A stretch of 26,223 nt of DNA. Origin: Rhizaria sp. SCN 62-66 (Eukaryota > Rhizaria, unplaced). The translations under genes were made by a program, and so were the position numbers. Numbering within the stretch: the stretch's first letter is position 1; each line of letters opens with the position of its first letter. The DNA lies in NCBI GenBank assembly GCA_001724265.1, contig MEDY01000422.1:1-26223 (forward strand), read 5' to 3'. The notes under the pieces were generated by a model. That model did not search any database, had not been told where the DNA came from, and was given only the letters and a program-made list of their open reading frames with translations. This document shows, in pieces, positions 7,378-18,843 of this stretch.

Positions 7378-10286
7378 TTACAGGATGTAGCGCTGAAGGT
7401 CGTGCTTGGCAAACATCTTGCTGGTCTTCTCCTTGACCATCTCCGCAGTGACGGTGAGAATCGCTCCGGGCCCCATCTCTGGCGCCGAGAACGAGAGCTC
7501 CTCAACCACGCATTCAACCACAGCATGCAGCCTGCGTGCGCCGATGTTCTCGAGCGATTTGTTGAGCTCCGCCGCAGTGCGCGCCATCTGCGCCACGGCC
7601 TCATCCTGGAACCGCAGCGCAACGCCCTCCGTGGCGACGAGTGCGCTCTGCTGTGCGAGCAGGTTGTGCACGGGCTCGGTCAAAACGCGGTAGAGCTCGC
7701 GCTCCGTGAGCGCCTCGAGCGTGACGCGGATAGGCAGCCGGCCCTGGAGCTCCGGCAGCAGCGCCGAGGGCTTCACCTTGTGGAACGCGCCCGACGCGAT
7801 AAACAGAATGTGGTCCGTCTTGACGTTACCGTGCGGCGTCGACACCACCGAGCCCTCGATGATCGGAAGCAGATCGCGCTGCACGCCCTCATCGGACGCG
7901 TCGGCGCCGGTGCGGTTGGCGTCGGGCGCGACACACACTTTGTCGATCTCGTCAATGAACACCACGCCAGACTCCTCCACCGCGCGCATCGCCTCCATAG
8001 TCACGTCTTCGTTCGCCGCTGCCGCGACCAGGGCCTCGCCCGCCGCGGACTCGAATGCGCGGCGCGCCTCGCGGACCGAGACCAAGACGCGGCGCACGAG
8101 CGGGGATCCGCCGCCAGTCGAGCCCGCCGCGGCGCTGGAGTAGCCCGGCGCGCGGTAGCCGAGGGACGGAGCCGTCGAGAGCAACGGCGACTGCGTTTGG
8201 AGCAACGACGACTGCGACAACTGCGACGGCGATGACGACGCTGCAGCAGTGCTGCTTGTGGTCGTGGTTGCGCCTGTGTGGCCCGAGAACAGCGACCAGC
8301 CGCCGTTGCCGTTACCAACACTCGCGCTCGCGGGTGCAGCGCTTGCTGTGGCGGCAGCGGCGGCGGCGGCGGCGGCGGCGCGCTGCTTGGCGTGCGCGTG
8401 CGCCGTCATCATCGCAGTCGCCTCCGCGGCCGACAACGTCGCCTGTAACCCCGGAGTCGGCGCGCCCCCGCCTTCAACACTGCCGCCGCCACTGCTGCTA
8501 TGACTAGCGCTGGCGAGCGCGGCGGCGCTGTGCAGCTCGCGGAGGTCGCGCACCGGAAGTTCCAGCTCGACCGTGGCGTTGTCAAGCTCGCCGGCCTCGA
8601 GGAAACCGCGGTACGCAGAGCGAGTCTCTGCATCGGCGTCTGGCGCGAACAGACGCGACAGCACAAAGTCATGCGCCTCAGCGCGCGCGCGCTGCAGCGC
8701 GGCCTGCTGGCGCTGCTGCTTGATGAGCGCGACCCCTGCCTCAGCGAGGTCCTTGATGATAGTCTCGACATCGCGGCCGTGGAAGCCTGTCTCGGTGAAC
8801 TTGGTCGCCTCGACCTTGACAAACGGCGCGCCCGCGAGCTTGGCCAGGCGCCGCGCAATCTCCGTCTTGCCGCAGCCCGTGGGGCCGATCATGAGGATGT
8901 TCTTGGGCACCACGTCGGTCTGCATCGCCTCCGGGAGCAGCCGCCGCCGCCAGCGGTTGCGCAATGCGATCGCCACAGCTCGCTTGGCCGCGGACTGGCC
9001 GATGACGTAGCTGTCGAGCGCGGCGACGACCTCGCGCGGGGTCAGCGCGGGCGCGCCAGCGGCGCCGAGCAGAGGCGCGGCGCGGGCGGGGCCGGAGGCG
9101 GGCGTGACGGCCGCGGGCGCAGTCGCTGTGACGGACGACGACGATGATGATGATGACGAGCGCGTGTCACTGCGGGCAGGCGCACCGCCGCCACCGCCGC
9201 CACCGCCGCCGGTGTTGCCGCTGCTGTTGCTCCCGCTAGAACTGCTCGTGAATGTGGCTGTTCCTGTGGTTGAGCTGGGGTCGGCGCGGACTGCAGCAGT
9301 CGCAACGGCCGCGGCAGCGGCTGTGTGCGTCCGGCTCAGGACCGTCGCCGAGGCCAGATAGGGGCCAAACCAGCGGTGTTTAAACAGCGACGGCTGCGGC
9401 GACGGCGAAGTGGATGCAGACTCAGAACCGTCAGCATTCGGCCTGTTTGCCGCGGTTGCGGCGTTTGAAGCGAGCCCAGCAGTCGCGGGCGCTGCGGCGG
9501 CCACTGCGCGCAGCTGCGACAGCGGTGCGCCAATGACAAACCCGCCTGGCAAGCGGTGTTGCGTTTGCTGCTGCTGCGCCTGGGCAAGCGCGTGTGTGTT
9601 GAGACCACTGTTGCTGTGTAGGAGCGCTGTGGAGGTGGACAGCGACGCGCGAGAAGGGAACTTGGGGAAGCCGCCGCGCGGGGGCGCGGTCAGCTGAGCC
9701 TCGCCGTTCAGCGCAGCCGCCAGTGCAAGGGTCGCCGCGCCGGGGCCCGCGGCGGCGCTCGCGTGGGCCGCGGTGGCAGGGGCAGCAAGAGAGGATGAGG
9801 AGGACGAGGAGGAGGAGGAGCTCAGAGAAGGGGTGCGGTGGTGGCTGTGCAGCGAATCTCCGAGCGAGTGGTAGTGGGCGAGGAGCGAGTCGTCAGAGCT
9901 CGGCACGGGGCCCACAAACAGCGTAGACGTGGGAGTGCCGCGTGAGTGCCAGCCTGTGGAGCTGGAAGGAGATGAAAACGGACGCAGAGCAACGGCAGGG
10001 AGTAGCACGGCTAACAGGCCTCCTGCCAGCGAGGCGGGAGACCCACTGCAGAATCAAGAGCGAGATGCGCAAATTTTAGAAATAAAAATTGCTTTAAGAG
10101 AAATAATTACTACACTTCTATCAGAAAACGTTGTTATGCATTTCTCACAAGGTCAGGAAGCCCTGCTTAGCATGCAGATACGGTCTTGTGAAAAACACGT
10201 GCGACCCATCACACCCGGGCAAGGAAAAAATGCAGCGATGCATGCGATACGTACCGCGAAAGAACGCGCTGTTTTAGCAGCAACAT
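7378..10286 (-). CDS. hslU: HslU (ClpY) ATPase subunit of mitochondrial HslUV protease, two exons
   Basis: Exon 1 is 10286-10255 and exon 2 is 10045-7378, together 899 residues. HslU is the AAA+ hexamer that unfolds substrates for the HslV peptidase. The big exon has no ATG before the ATPase domain; joining the 32-nt exon gives a start MLLLKQRVLS plus a basic, hydrophobic, acid-free stretch typical of a mitochondrial presequence. Residues about 35-345 are Ser/Ala/Gly-rich and disordered. The AAA+ core follows: LTPREVVAALDSYVIGQ near 346, Walker A GPTGCGKT at 398-405, pore loop GFHG, Walker B VVFIDEID near 708, sensor-2 region IGARRLH near 845, and a C-terminal RYIL tail like the one that docks into HslV. 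The I domain carries a roughly 130-residue Ala/Ser-rich insert. Bacterial HslU is about 440-450 residues. HslV is not in the window. Confidence 0.96.
10046..10254 (-). other. Intron of the HslU gene (209 nt, phase 2)
   Basis: On the minus strand the donor is TCGCG|GTACGT and the acceptor is TTGATTCTGCAG|T. The joined codon CGT encodes Arg11. Both frames match at this junction and only it supplies an ATG. The interior is AT-rich, like the other introns. Confidence 0.75.
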
Positions 10287-10942
10287 TAACCAACTTAAAA
10301 AGGTTCAAAAATAATCGTGCACTTCGACTTCACGACGGTTGTATATCAGATCAACGAATGCAATTCGCCCCGGCCCCATCATCACTGGCTGGACCACAAA
10401 CGATAAAAATTGGCCGAGGTGAGGCGAAAGAGCACATAAACAGTAGTCGAGCGGGTTTTATAAGTCAAAATTTATTAAAAACATACTTAGAGGGATGTAC
10501 ATAAAGCTAAATATAGTAGAACAAACGTGTGTCGGAATAACCGCCTCCCGCACGTGCGTATATCTTCCAAGCACGAAAGCAAGGAAGAAACACACACGTG
10601 ACCAAGATACACTCATCATCTTCAGGCCCAGACGCACGCGTGTGCGAGGGTAAGTCCAAAGTGCAGGCGTCTGCGGCAGACGCCGTAATCAAGCACCCTT
10701 TTCCCGCGCCACATATACACACTCGCACACGCTACGACAACAACACAACGCCGCATCACAAGTTCAAGATCGAACAATAACAAGATCGAACAACAGCACC
10801 TCACAATATACTAGGTGGATGTGAGTCATGTCTCTCACGCAAAGTCAAGTCAAATCACGTCATGTCGTGCAAGCAAGCCAGTCAACAAGTCAGCAACACA
10901 GCATCAGAGTCGTGTGTCAAATGCTTTGCTCACATGATCCGC
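10287..10942. other. Intergenic between PHB depolymerase-like gene and HslU
   Basis: Both flanking genes are on the minus strand, so this holds the 3' flank of the esterase gene and the promoter and 5' UTR of HslU. It is AT-rich near 10400-10520, with a TGAGTCA (bZIP-type) string at 10822-10828. No further gene was recognised. Confidence 0.55.
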
Positions 10943-12241
10943 TCACAGCATCTGGTTGTAGCGGAACGCAGTGAGCATGCGCATGACCATGAGCGTCTGC
11001 GGCGCGAGCTTCGACGCGTACGCAGTCGAGCTGTAGCCCCACCAGTCCCAGCAGCCCTTGGGGTTGAGCACGTTGGCGACGGCGAACGGGTACAGCATGA
11101 CGATGTTGTTGCTCTCAGCCCAGCGGTTGTAGCCAGCGTACTGCGCAAAGGTGCTGCCGAGGTTGTCACGCGTCTGCTCGCAGCCGTGCATGGCCACGTG
11201 CACGCGGCACGACGCAGTCTCGTTGCCCACGCCGCTGCGCATGCTGGCGTTGGGGCCCGCGCGGAGGTAGTGTCCGCCGCGCGCGCGCATCTGCAGCAGC
11301 GCCTCAGTGCGGAGAGATGCAGGAATGGTGTTCTCACCGTGGAGCTTGGCGAACGCGCGCTCGGCGGCGGCGATGTCGGCCGCGATCGACTCGGGCGTCG
11401 CGTCCGCGTCCACGGGCTGTTCGGGCGCCTCCCCAGTCCACGGCATGATGGTATCGCGCACGGTCGAATAGTCGAGAACGTGGCGGCAGTTGGTCGGGAT
11501 GTAGGCGTAGGCGACCGAGTCGAGGCCGACGGTGGCGAGAGAGAGCGGGGGCATCAGCTTCGCAAAGGGCGCCTGGCGGACGCGGTAGAAGTTACTCTCG
11601 GGCAGGAGGTCACTCGCGGGGGCGCGCAGCGTGCCTTCGACAGAGACGACGTCGAGGATGTAGCCGGCGGTGTCGAAGCCGCAGGCGTTGATGTACATGG
11701 GGCCCAGGTACATGCAGTCGTTGCCGAACGCGGCCGTGGGGAACGAGTGCTCGGCCTGGATCTCGTGGTGCGAGACATGTGACGCGTTGAGCGCGGTCTG
11801 GAGCGTGACGAGACGCGTCGAAACGCCGTAGTGGACGACGGTGTCGCGCGGGGAAGCGAAGACAAAGGAGCGGGTCGACTTGAGGCACTCGTGGGGGTCC
11901 AGGAAGCCCGTCGCGACGGACGCGTGGTACTCCTTAAGCAGCAGGGGCACGTTAACAAGCGAAGGGTCCTTCATCAGGGACACGGCGAGCGCGACGTTGG
12001 CCTGGGCAGAGAACCAGGGGCCACCAGCAACGAGTCCGGCGCCATCGAGGAGGGACGAGTAAGCATAGAGGATCTGGTGGGCCGCAAAGGCGCCGGAAGA
12101 GATTCCCGAGACCGAAAGACCAGAGTCCTTAATCACACCATCTTCGACAGAAGCACGACAACCAGTCATGATGCTGCGGGCGGCCACATTTGTGGCAGCA
12201 TAAAGCACGAGGCACACCAAAAGGGAGACCAGGTACCGCAT
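10943..12241 (-). CDS. Secreted PHB depolymerase-like esterase
   Basis: Single-exon frame of 432 residues. The start is the ATG at 12241-12239, which places a clean signal peptide (MRYLVSLLVCLVLYAATNVA) at the N-terminus. The family hydrolyses polyhydroxybutyrate or related short-chain polyesters using a Ser-Asp-His triad in a circularly permuted alpha/beta-hydrolase fold. Visible here: lipase-box-like GISSG with Ser48, PRDTVVHYG with probable Asp133, AEHSFPT with probable His165, then the family's C-terminal signatures HVAMHGCEQ near 342, AGYNRWAESNNIVMLYP, and NPKGCWDWWGY near 392. Cys residues and N-glycosylation sequons fit a secreted protein. The family is mainly bacterial, with scattered fungal and protist members. 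Substrate is inferred, not shown. It is divergent from deoxyhypusine hydroxylase. Confidence 0.92.
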   Translation of the reverse strand: MRYLVSLLVCLVLYAATNVAARSIMTGCRASVEDGVIKDSGLSVSGISSGAFAAHQILYAYSSLLDGAGLVAGGPWFSAQANVALAVSLMKDPSLVNVPLLLKEYHASVATGFLDPHECLKSTRSFVFASPRDTVVHYGVSTRLVTLQTALNASHVSHHEIQAEHSFPTAAFGNDCMYLGPMYINACGFDTAGYILDVVSVEGTLRAPASDLLPESNFYRVRQAPFAKLMPPLSLATVGLDSVAYAYIPTNCRHVLDYSTVRDTIMPWTGEAPEQPVDADATPESIAADIAAAERAFAKLHGENTIPASLRTEALLQMRARGGHYLRAGPNASMRSGVGNETASCRVHVAMHGCEQTRDNLGSTFAQYAGYNRWAESNNIVMLYPFAVANVLNPKGCWDWWGYSSTAYASKLAPQTLMVMRMLTAFRYNQML

Positions 12242-12752
12242 TCTGGAAGGCGAAATTGACAACAGAGATCGCGAAATTGAGCAAATATGAAACTAAGATA
12301 GTATAGATCAACTTGTAAATAAGCAAAACAAAGCATGAGCACCCCATTTAAATGGCCTCAATGCTCTCAATTAAGGACTAACACAAGGGTGACCTCGTTT
12401 GAGGATTTGACCTCGATCGGACGTTGCCCCCCACAGTGTGACAATTTTTGCGAACCAGCCAAAAGCGACGGCGAACGGCGTGGGCGAGGAGGCGAAAGGA
12501 CCGTCATCGGCCTATCGGTCACCTTGATTTTCTCGAGAGTTATTCCTTCTATTAGTTATATTCTGAGTGTTCCAGTGGTAATGCGCAATTTTTATTATAA
12601 TCCAATTTAATTCTTGCTCGAGTGTTCATCTTTGCTGTGAACCAACTCGGCTGCTCGTGCACTCGCTAACTTGGGTTTTGCGGTCTCTCACCATCTCGCC
12701 TTTCGCCGCGTGTGTGTATTGGCTTCCTGCTGTGCTTTAGTCGCCGCTTCCG
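12242..12752. promoter_or_regulatory. Divergent promoter region, PHB depolymerase-like gene and DOHH
   Basis: These 511 bases separate two genes transcribed away from each other. Toward DOHH there is a TATA-like TTTATTATAA at 12591-12600 and a CCAAT at 12602-12606, about 150 bases before the ATG. These are weak motif matches. No other gene was recognised. Confidence 0.45.
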
Positions 12753-13867
12753 ATGTGCAAGATTACCGAAGACCCCAACACGCCCAAGTACACCGTCGAG
12801 CAGGTGCGCGCGGTTCTCCTGGACGAGACGGCGCCGATCGCCAAGCGTACCCGCTGTGCCTTCATGCTGCGTCAAATCGGCTCCGAAGCCGCGATGGACG
12901 CGCTGGCTGAGGCGATGCGTTCCCCGTCTGTGCTCATCGGCCACGAGGTTGCCTTCGTGCTGGGTCAGATGCAGAACCGCTACATCCAGCCCACGCTTGT
13001 GCGCGTCGTGCAGGACACGACGTACCACCCCGTGGTGCGCCACGAAGTCGCCGAGGCCCTGGGCGCGCTGGCGGACCCCGAATCGATCCCGCTGCTCGAG
13101 ACGCTGTGCGCGGACCCCTGCGTTGAGGTTGCTCACACTGCGCAGATTGCGGTTGAGCGCGTGCGGTTCATCAAGGCGAACCCGACGTGGGACGCCGAGT
13201 ACCACTCGCTCTACCACTGTGTCGACCCGGCCCCGCCCGTCGAGGAGGACGACGTCGGAAAGCTCCAGACGATGCTGACGGACGAGTCGCTCTCGCTCTT
13301 CCAGCGGTACCGCGCGATGTTCAAGTTGCGCGACATCAACACCAAGGAGGCCGTGCTCGCGCTCGCCGAGGGATTCAAGGCCGCGTCGCCCGTGTTGCGC
13401 CACGAGATTGCCTACGTGTTCGGGCAGATCGTCCACCCCGCCTCCGCCGACTCGCTCAAGGTACGGATATATCTCTCTATTTTATGCACTAAAACGATAT
13501 CAAGATTAATATCAAGTTCTCTTGAGACACAAGACGATTGAATCGTGAACTGTTTTCTTAACGTGAACGTCACAACTTCATTACTCACGACACACGCGCA
13601 CTGTATTTGCTCTTGTTCCTTGCATAGGTCGTGATCGCCGATAAGAGCGAGCACGCGATGGTGCGCCACGAGGCCGCCGAGGCGCTGGGTGCGATCGCCG
13701 GTGACAGCTGCCACCCGGAGGAGCCCGAGATCCAGTCAGTTCTCGCGGTGCTCAAGGAGTTCCAGGCTGATGACGACCGGATCGTGGCTGAGAGCTGCGA
13801 TGTCGCGCTCGATATTCACGACTACTGGCAGAACGACGAGGAGGTCGACACGAACCTCGACGCGTAA
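12753..13867 (+). CDS. DOHH: Deoxyhypusine hydroxylase (DOHH), two exons
   Basis: Exons 12753-13460 and 13628-13867 join into 315 residues, close to the usual length of about 300. The enzyme is a diiron HEAT-repeat monooxygenase that completes hypusine on eIF5A, needed for efficient translation elongation. All four His-Glu metal-ligand pairs are present in symmetric order: GHEVAFVLGQ (64-65), VRHEVAEALGA (97-98), LRHEIAYVFGQ (217-218) and VRHEAAEALGA (250-251); the last is in exon 2. The intron is phase 0 with donor AAG|GTACGG. The C-terminus, after VALDIHDYW, is short and acidic. The stop codon TAA lies inside a GTAAGT string at 13864-13869, a consensus donor elsewhere in eukaryotes, so an alternative or UTR intron cannot be excluded. 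Confidence 0.97.
13461..13627 (+). other. Intron of the DOHH gene (167 nt, phase 0)
   Basis: Donor AAG|GTACGG and acceptor TTGCATAG|GTC. It splits the protein between the third and fourth His-Glu motifs; joining gives DSLKVVIADKSEHAMVRHE, matching the family. Confidence 0.95.
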
Positions 13868-14498
13868 GTACGTTAGTTGCTGTTGTAGGCTTACAAAGCA
13901 GGTCAACTTGACTACACAACGCACCGCTCCGGGACGCGCGCAATATACACGCTAACAATGCGTTGTGTGGTGATGTTGTGGGCGTTGAAGGGAAAGTGGT
14001 CGTTGCGCACGAATGGGAGCTTTTGACTTACATTTGGTGGAGAAAAGCCTGTTTGTGTGCTCAATTTGTCGCACTTGCCGCCCCTAACAGGACCAGATTA
14101 TGACGATAAATCGCGTCAAACTATCTAGATTTAGACTTCAAGCAGTTTTGTGCAACATAATCGTTTAATAGCACATGCATACAGTTCGTTAATCAACTTA
14201 AAACTTTGTGAGGATTTATATTTCCAATGAATTCAAAGGAAATCTAATTTCGCGCCAATCCGGCGATAAGTCTAACGGCTATATTCTCAACAACGATCGT
14301 GCGAGAACTGGACATGTAAATATAACCGTGGAACTCCGACGGATGAAAATGCAATTGAAACGCAGGATTTGACTGACTTATTTTTACTTAATCTTTTATT
14401 ATCCATTTGTATTCTTTGCACTTTAACTCCTGAGAAGACAGTTTTGTTAAGCCGTTAAGCAACAGCCAAGAAGCTCGACCCGTTACTTCCTCTCCAAG
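13868..14498. other. Intergenic between DOHH and the large Gln/Ala-rich gene
   Basis: Both genes are on the plus strand. The 631 bases are AT-rich, especially 14100-14420, and hold the DOHH 3' flank and the promoter of the next gene. No conserved frame, RNA gene or strong repeat was seen. Confidence 0.6.
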
Positions 14499-15141
14499 AT
14501 GCCTTTGGGACAGGGCTCGCGCCCCGACACCGGTCGGAAGTCCTCCTCGAGCACGTCCGCGCACAGCACAAAGAAGATTACTCCCATGCCGGCGCCGTCG
14601 CACGGCAAGTCTGAGTCCCGCGCGAGCGGCGGCGGACGGAAGCCTGAATGGAACACTTTCGTCAAGGACGCGGAGGAGTTCCGCCTTCCCGCGCGCAAGC
14701 AAGTCGAGAAACATCTCGCGCTTGCGCCTAAGCACCGCATCCAGGACCGCCTTGACACGGTGCTAAAGTCCACGGCCGCTGCGTCTGCGCCGCGCGAGTG
14801 GGACGACGGCTCCGACCCCGAGACGACTTCTCACTCTCTCTCTCACGCCCACACTCGCGCTCGTATTCAGCAGGCTCAAACCCTCGGCCACGGCCACGGC
14901 CACAGCAGCAGCGGCAGCGGCAGCCGCGGCGGCAACGACGACGATGACGCAGACGACCTGTACGGTTACAGCGCGACCGCGGAGGACGACGACGACGAAG
15001 ACAACCCTTACTATAGCGGTCCTGTCGATGATGAGCATTATGCCGCTGCTCGCGGTGCTAACAGCGGGCACGGTGCGGGTGGCAGCCGCCAGCGCGCGCG
15101 CTTTGCCCCCGCGACTGTGCACGGCCTGCACGACAACGACT

Positions 15142-15176
<35 letters not shown>

Positions 15177-18100
15177 AACGATCATGATAACGATTATGAT
15201 AACGATTATGACGACGACGGACGTGATTACGACGGCTACAACAGCAACGACAACGGCGACGATGACAAAAACGATGGCAACGACGGCGACGACAGTAGTG
15301 CTGCGTACGGTGCTGCGAGCTTGAGAGCGCGCGCCTCAGAGGCCTCTCTGCGCGCCGCTGCAGCGCTCAACCGTGTCTCTGCTGGGAACAATACTGGGAG
15401 CAGTGCTGCAAGCAACGCTGCTGCTGGGTCTGCACGCCCAGCCTCTGGCCGCGCCACTGCCCCCACTGCTCTCAACATCCACAGCAGCAGTAGCAACAAC
15501 AACAACAGTGCTGCTGCCTCCGCGTCTACCTCGTCGCTCTCAGCCCGTCAGCGCAAGTCCACGACTGCTACTAGTGGCCATGCTGCTTCGACAGCGCCTG
15601 CGACGGCGTCTGCTATGGCGACCGTGAGCGCAGGCGTTGGCGCCCGGCTCAAGGGCCTGAGCGCGGAAGAAGAGGCTGCGATGCTTCGCCGCGCGCTTGC
15701 TTCGCAACCGCCCGCGACGCCCGGCCGTGCGCAGCAAGCACAATCACAGTGGCACTCTCACTCTCAACCTCCGCAGCAACAGCAGCAGGCGAACAGCCAA
15801 CAGCAGCAGAACCAGGCTGACGGCAGCGCTGCGGCGCGCGCACGTGCGCAGCGGCAGCAGGCTGCTGCGGACGCCGCCGTGGAGGCCGAGGCCGAGGCCG
15901 CGCTTGCGGCGGCGCGCGCGGCGGCGGCGCGGCGCGGGCCTGCGGGCGCGGCCGAGTTCACCAAAGAGGACTCGCGCGCGCTGCGGGCAGTACTGCAAGC
16001 GCTTGACGGTAAGGCGCGGAAGCGTAGCGAAATGCTCGCGAGCGGGGGGATCTACTTCAGCAACACCGGCGGCGCTGACGCCGACAATAATAACGATGAT
16101 GACGACAGTGCGCGTGCTCACGACGACGGCGACCAAGAGCGCGATCAGGACGATGAAGAAGACGGCGTTGACTTGACTCAGCTCTCTCGCCCCGCCGCTC
16201 CCGCCGCTGCGGCTGCCGCGGCTGCGATCGCTGCGAAGCAGCAGCTGAACGCGCGCAAGTACTACGAGGAGACTTACAGTCAACTCGCGCCTGTCCCTGC
16301 TCCCGCCCCTGCTGCTTTTTCCGCTACCTCTACCCCTGCGCCTGTCGGTGCCGGTACCGGTGCGGGAGCAAACGCGATGCTGTCGCCGCCGCGCGCGAAT
16401 GCGTGGGACCAAGAGGCCTTCTACCGCTACTACGGCGTCGCCGGCGATTCCGCCAACTCTTCACAGCAACTGCAGCAACTGCAGCAGCAGCCTGTGCGCG
16501 CTTCTGCTGCCGCCGCGCACGGCCCCGCGCCCAACTCTGCGGCCGGCGGCATGTTTGCCTCGCCCCAGCGCGCCCATACCGTCGCAGTCCCCAGCAACAG
16601 CAGCAGCAGCAGCAGCAGCAGTCTGAGTGTATTCGACAACAACAGCTTTGCCGCTGGCACGAGCTCTGGTGCGTCAAGTGAGCAGTTGCGCGACCTTTAC
16701 GTGTTGCTCAGTGGCGTCTCCGCGCGCGTCGCCGCCCTTGACGCAGCCCGCACAGCTCCTGTGGCTAACAACAGTGGCGCCCAGAGCAGTACTGTTTCTG
16801 CGGGAGGCGAGAATGAGAGCGCCGTGGTGGCGGCGCTGCGCAGCGACTGCGAGCGCCTTACCGGCTCCGTGCAGAGTCTGTCCGAGACTGTGACGCAGCT
16901 GGCGATGTTTGTGCGTCTGGCCTCCGAGGACGCCGAGGACGTGCGCGCACAGCTGCGCGCGGTGCAGGAGAGCGAGGCTGCGCTGCGCGAGGACGTCGCA
17001 GCCGCGCGCGCGGACGCTGCGGCGGCCCGCAACGAGGCCGCCGCCGCGCGCAACGACGCCGCGGCCGGCAACGCCGCTGTCGCGCGGGAGATCAACGAAC
17101 TCCGTGCGACAATGCGCGCGCACGATAACGCCATCGCCGCCGTCTCCGCGACTGTGAACGCCAAGCCGTCTGTGGCAGCGCTTGCGGCGCTCACGGCGCA
17201 GCTGCAGCAGCAGCCGGGGGGCACCGCGCAGGGCTCGCTGCCGCCGTCGCCGCAGAAGCCTCAGCGCCAGCAGCAGCAGCAGGCGGTCGCTGCGCACGGT
17301 CACTCTCAGGGCCCCTATGGACAGCCCGGCTACCCAGCTGCTGCTCACAGTCACCACTCGGCTGCTCACGGTCACCCTGCTGCTGCATATGGCCAGCCCC
17401 CCTACGCTCACGGCCACCCCCCCGCGGCGAGTCACGGCAGGCCACAGCCTCAGCCTCAGCCGCAACAGTCTGCTCACGGCTATCCTGCCCACGGTCACCC
17501 TGCGCAGTCGCACGGTGGCTACGGCGCCGAGCCCTCATACCCAGCGCCTCTGGCATGGGAAGTCCCCGTCGACACCACCACCAGTACTGCCGACACCGCA
17601 AGCGCTCATCACGCGGCTCACCCTGCGAATGCGAACGCCAACAGTGCAGCCGGCGCCCAGAGTACGGCGGCGGGGGCCGCGAGCACCGCGATCCGCGGCC
17701 GTTCGTTTGCCCGGCCGACTTACTCGGCAGGCACACAGCGCGTGATGCCGCCCCGCTCGCCTGCGCGCACTGTGGCCGCCGCCGCCGCCCACCCCGGCCA
17801 GCAAGGCTACGGTCCCGCCGCGGCTGCCGCTGCCCACGCCGCCGCCGCTGTGGAGGGCACTCAGCCCGGGGCGGCGCAGCGCGTGCGCGAGAGCGAGTTT
17901 GCCCCCGTCCCTGTCCCTACGGCCGGCGACAGCGGCGCTTATGGTTACGCGCCCGCCGTCGTCGCCGGCGGAGGCAACGGCGGCTACGGCAGCACGTTCG
18001 ACGACGACTATGACTACGGCTACGACGCTGACGCCCCCGCGACTGAGAGCGAGCCCGCTGCGGCCCCCGCGCCCGCGCCCGCGCCGGCGCCGGCCCCCGC

Positions 18101-18800
18101 TGCGGGGCCTGTGCGCCGTACTGCTGCTGCAGCGACGACCGCGGCGGCCCCTTCGCGCGCGCGCACCGCGACCGCCGCGACTGCCGCGACCGCCGCGGCC
18201 GCTGCGACCAAGCCCGCCGTGCGCGCCGGCGCTGCTGGTCCGTCTGTTGCGAGCGGCGCGCGCGCGCGGCCCGGCTCCGCTGCCGCCGCAGCTGCCGCCG
18301 CGCCCGCTGCTGCAGCTGCGGCTGAGCCCGCAAAGCGCGGCATGGTAAGCAACGCCACGCTCGCGCGCCGCGCCGCTGCAGCCGCCGCGAGTGCCGCGGC
18401 TGCAGGAAAACTCGGCGCGCACACCACAAGCGCGCACTCTGCGCCGACCCGCGCCGCCGTCGCCGCCGCCGCCGCCGCTGCCGCCGCCGCGGTGCCCGCG
18501 CTGCCCCGCGCGGCCTACGCCGATCACGGCGACGACCACGACGACGGACATAGTCTCGGCGACGGCAACGGCGAAGGCTCCGTGGGCTCTGGGTCCTCGC
18601 CTGCGTCGGCCTCGGCCACGCCCACCAGTGCGACCCCACGTGCGCCCGGCACGTCGCACGCCGCGGGCGGGCCCGCTGCCGCCGGCACGCCCACGCAGGG
18701 CCCCGCGCCTGTGGCGGCCACCGGCGGGTTCTTTGCCGACCCGTTCCAGCACTACGAATCGCAGTCGCAGTCTCCGCAGCAGCAGTCTCAGCAGCAGTCT

Positions 18801-18843
<43 letters not shown>

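Noticed and set aside
9985-10008. HslU start at a GTG at 10008
   Set aside because: Nuclear eukaryotic genes need ATG, and a spliced exon with a matching phase and presequence lies upstream.
12242-12262. PHB depolymerase-like gene start at 12262
   Set aside because: The codon is TTG; starting at the ATG 12241 gives a clean signal peptide.
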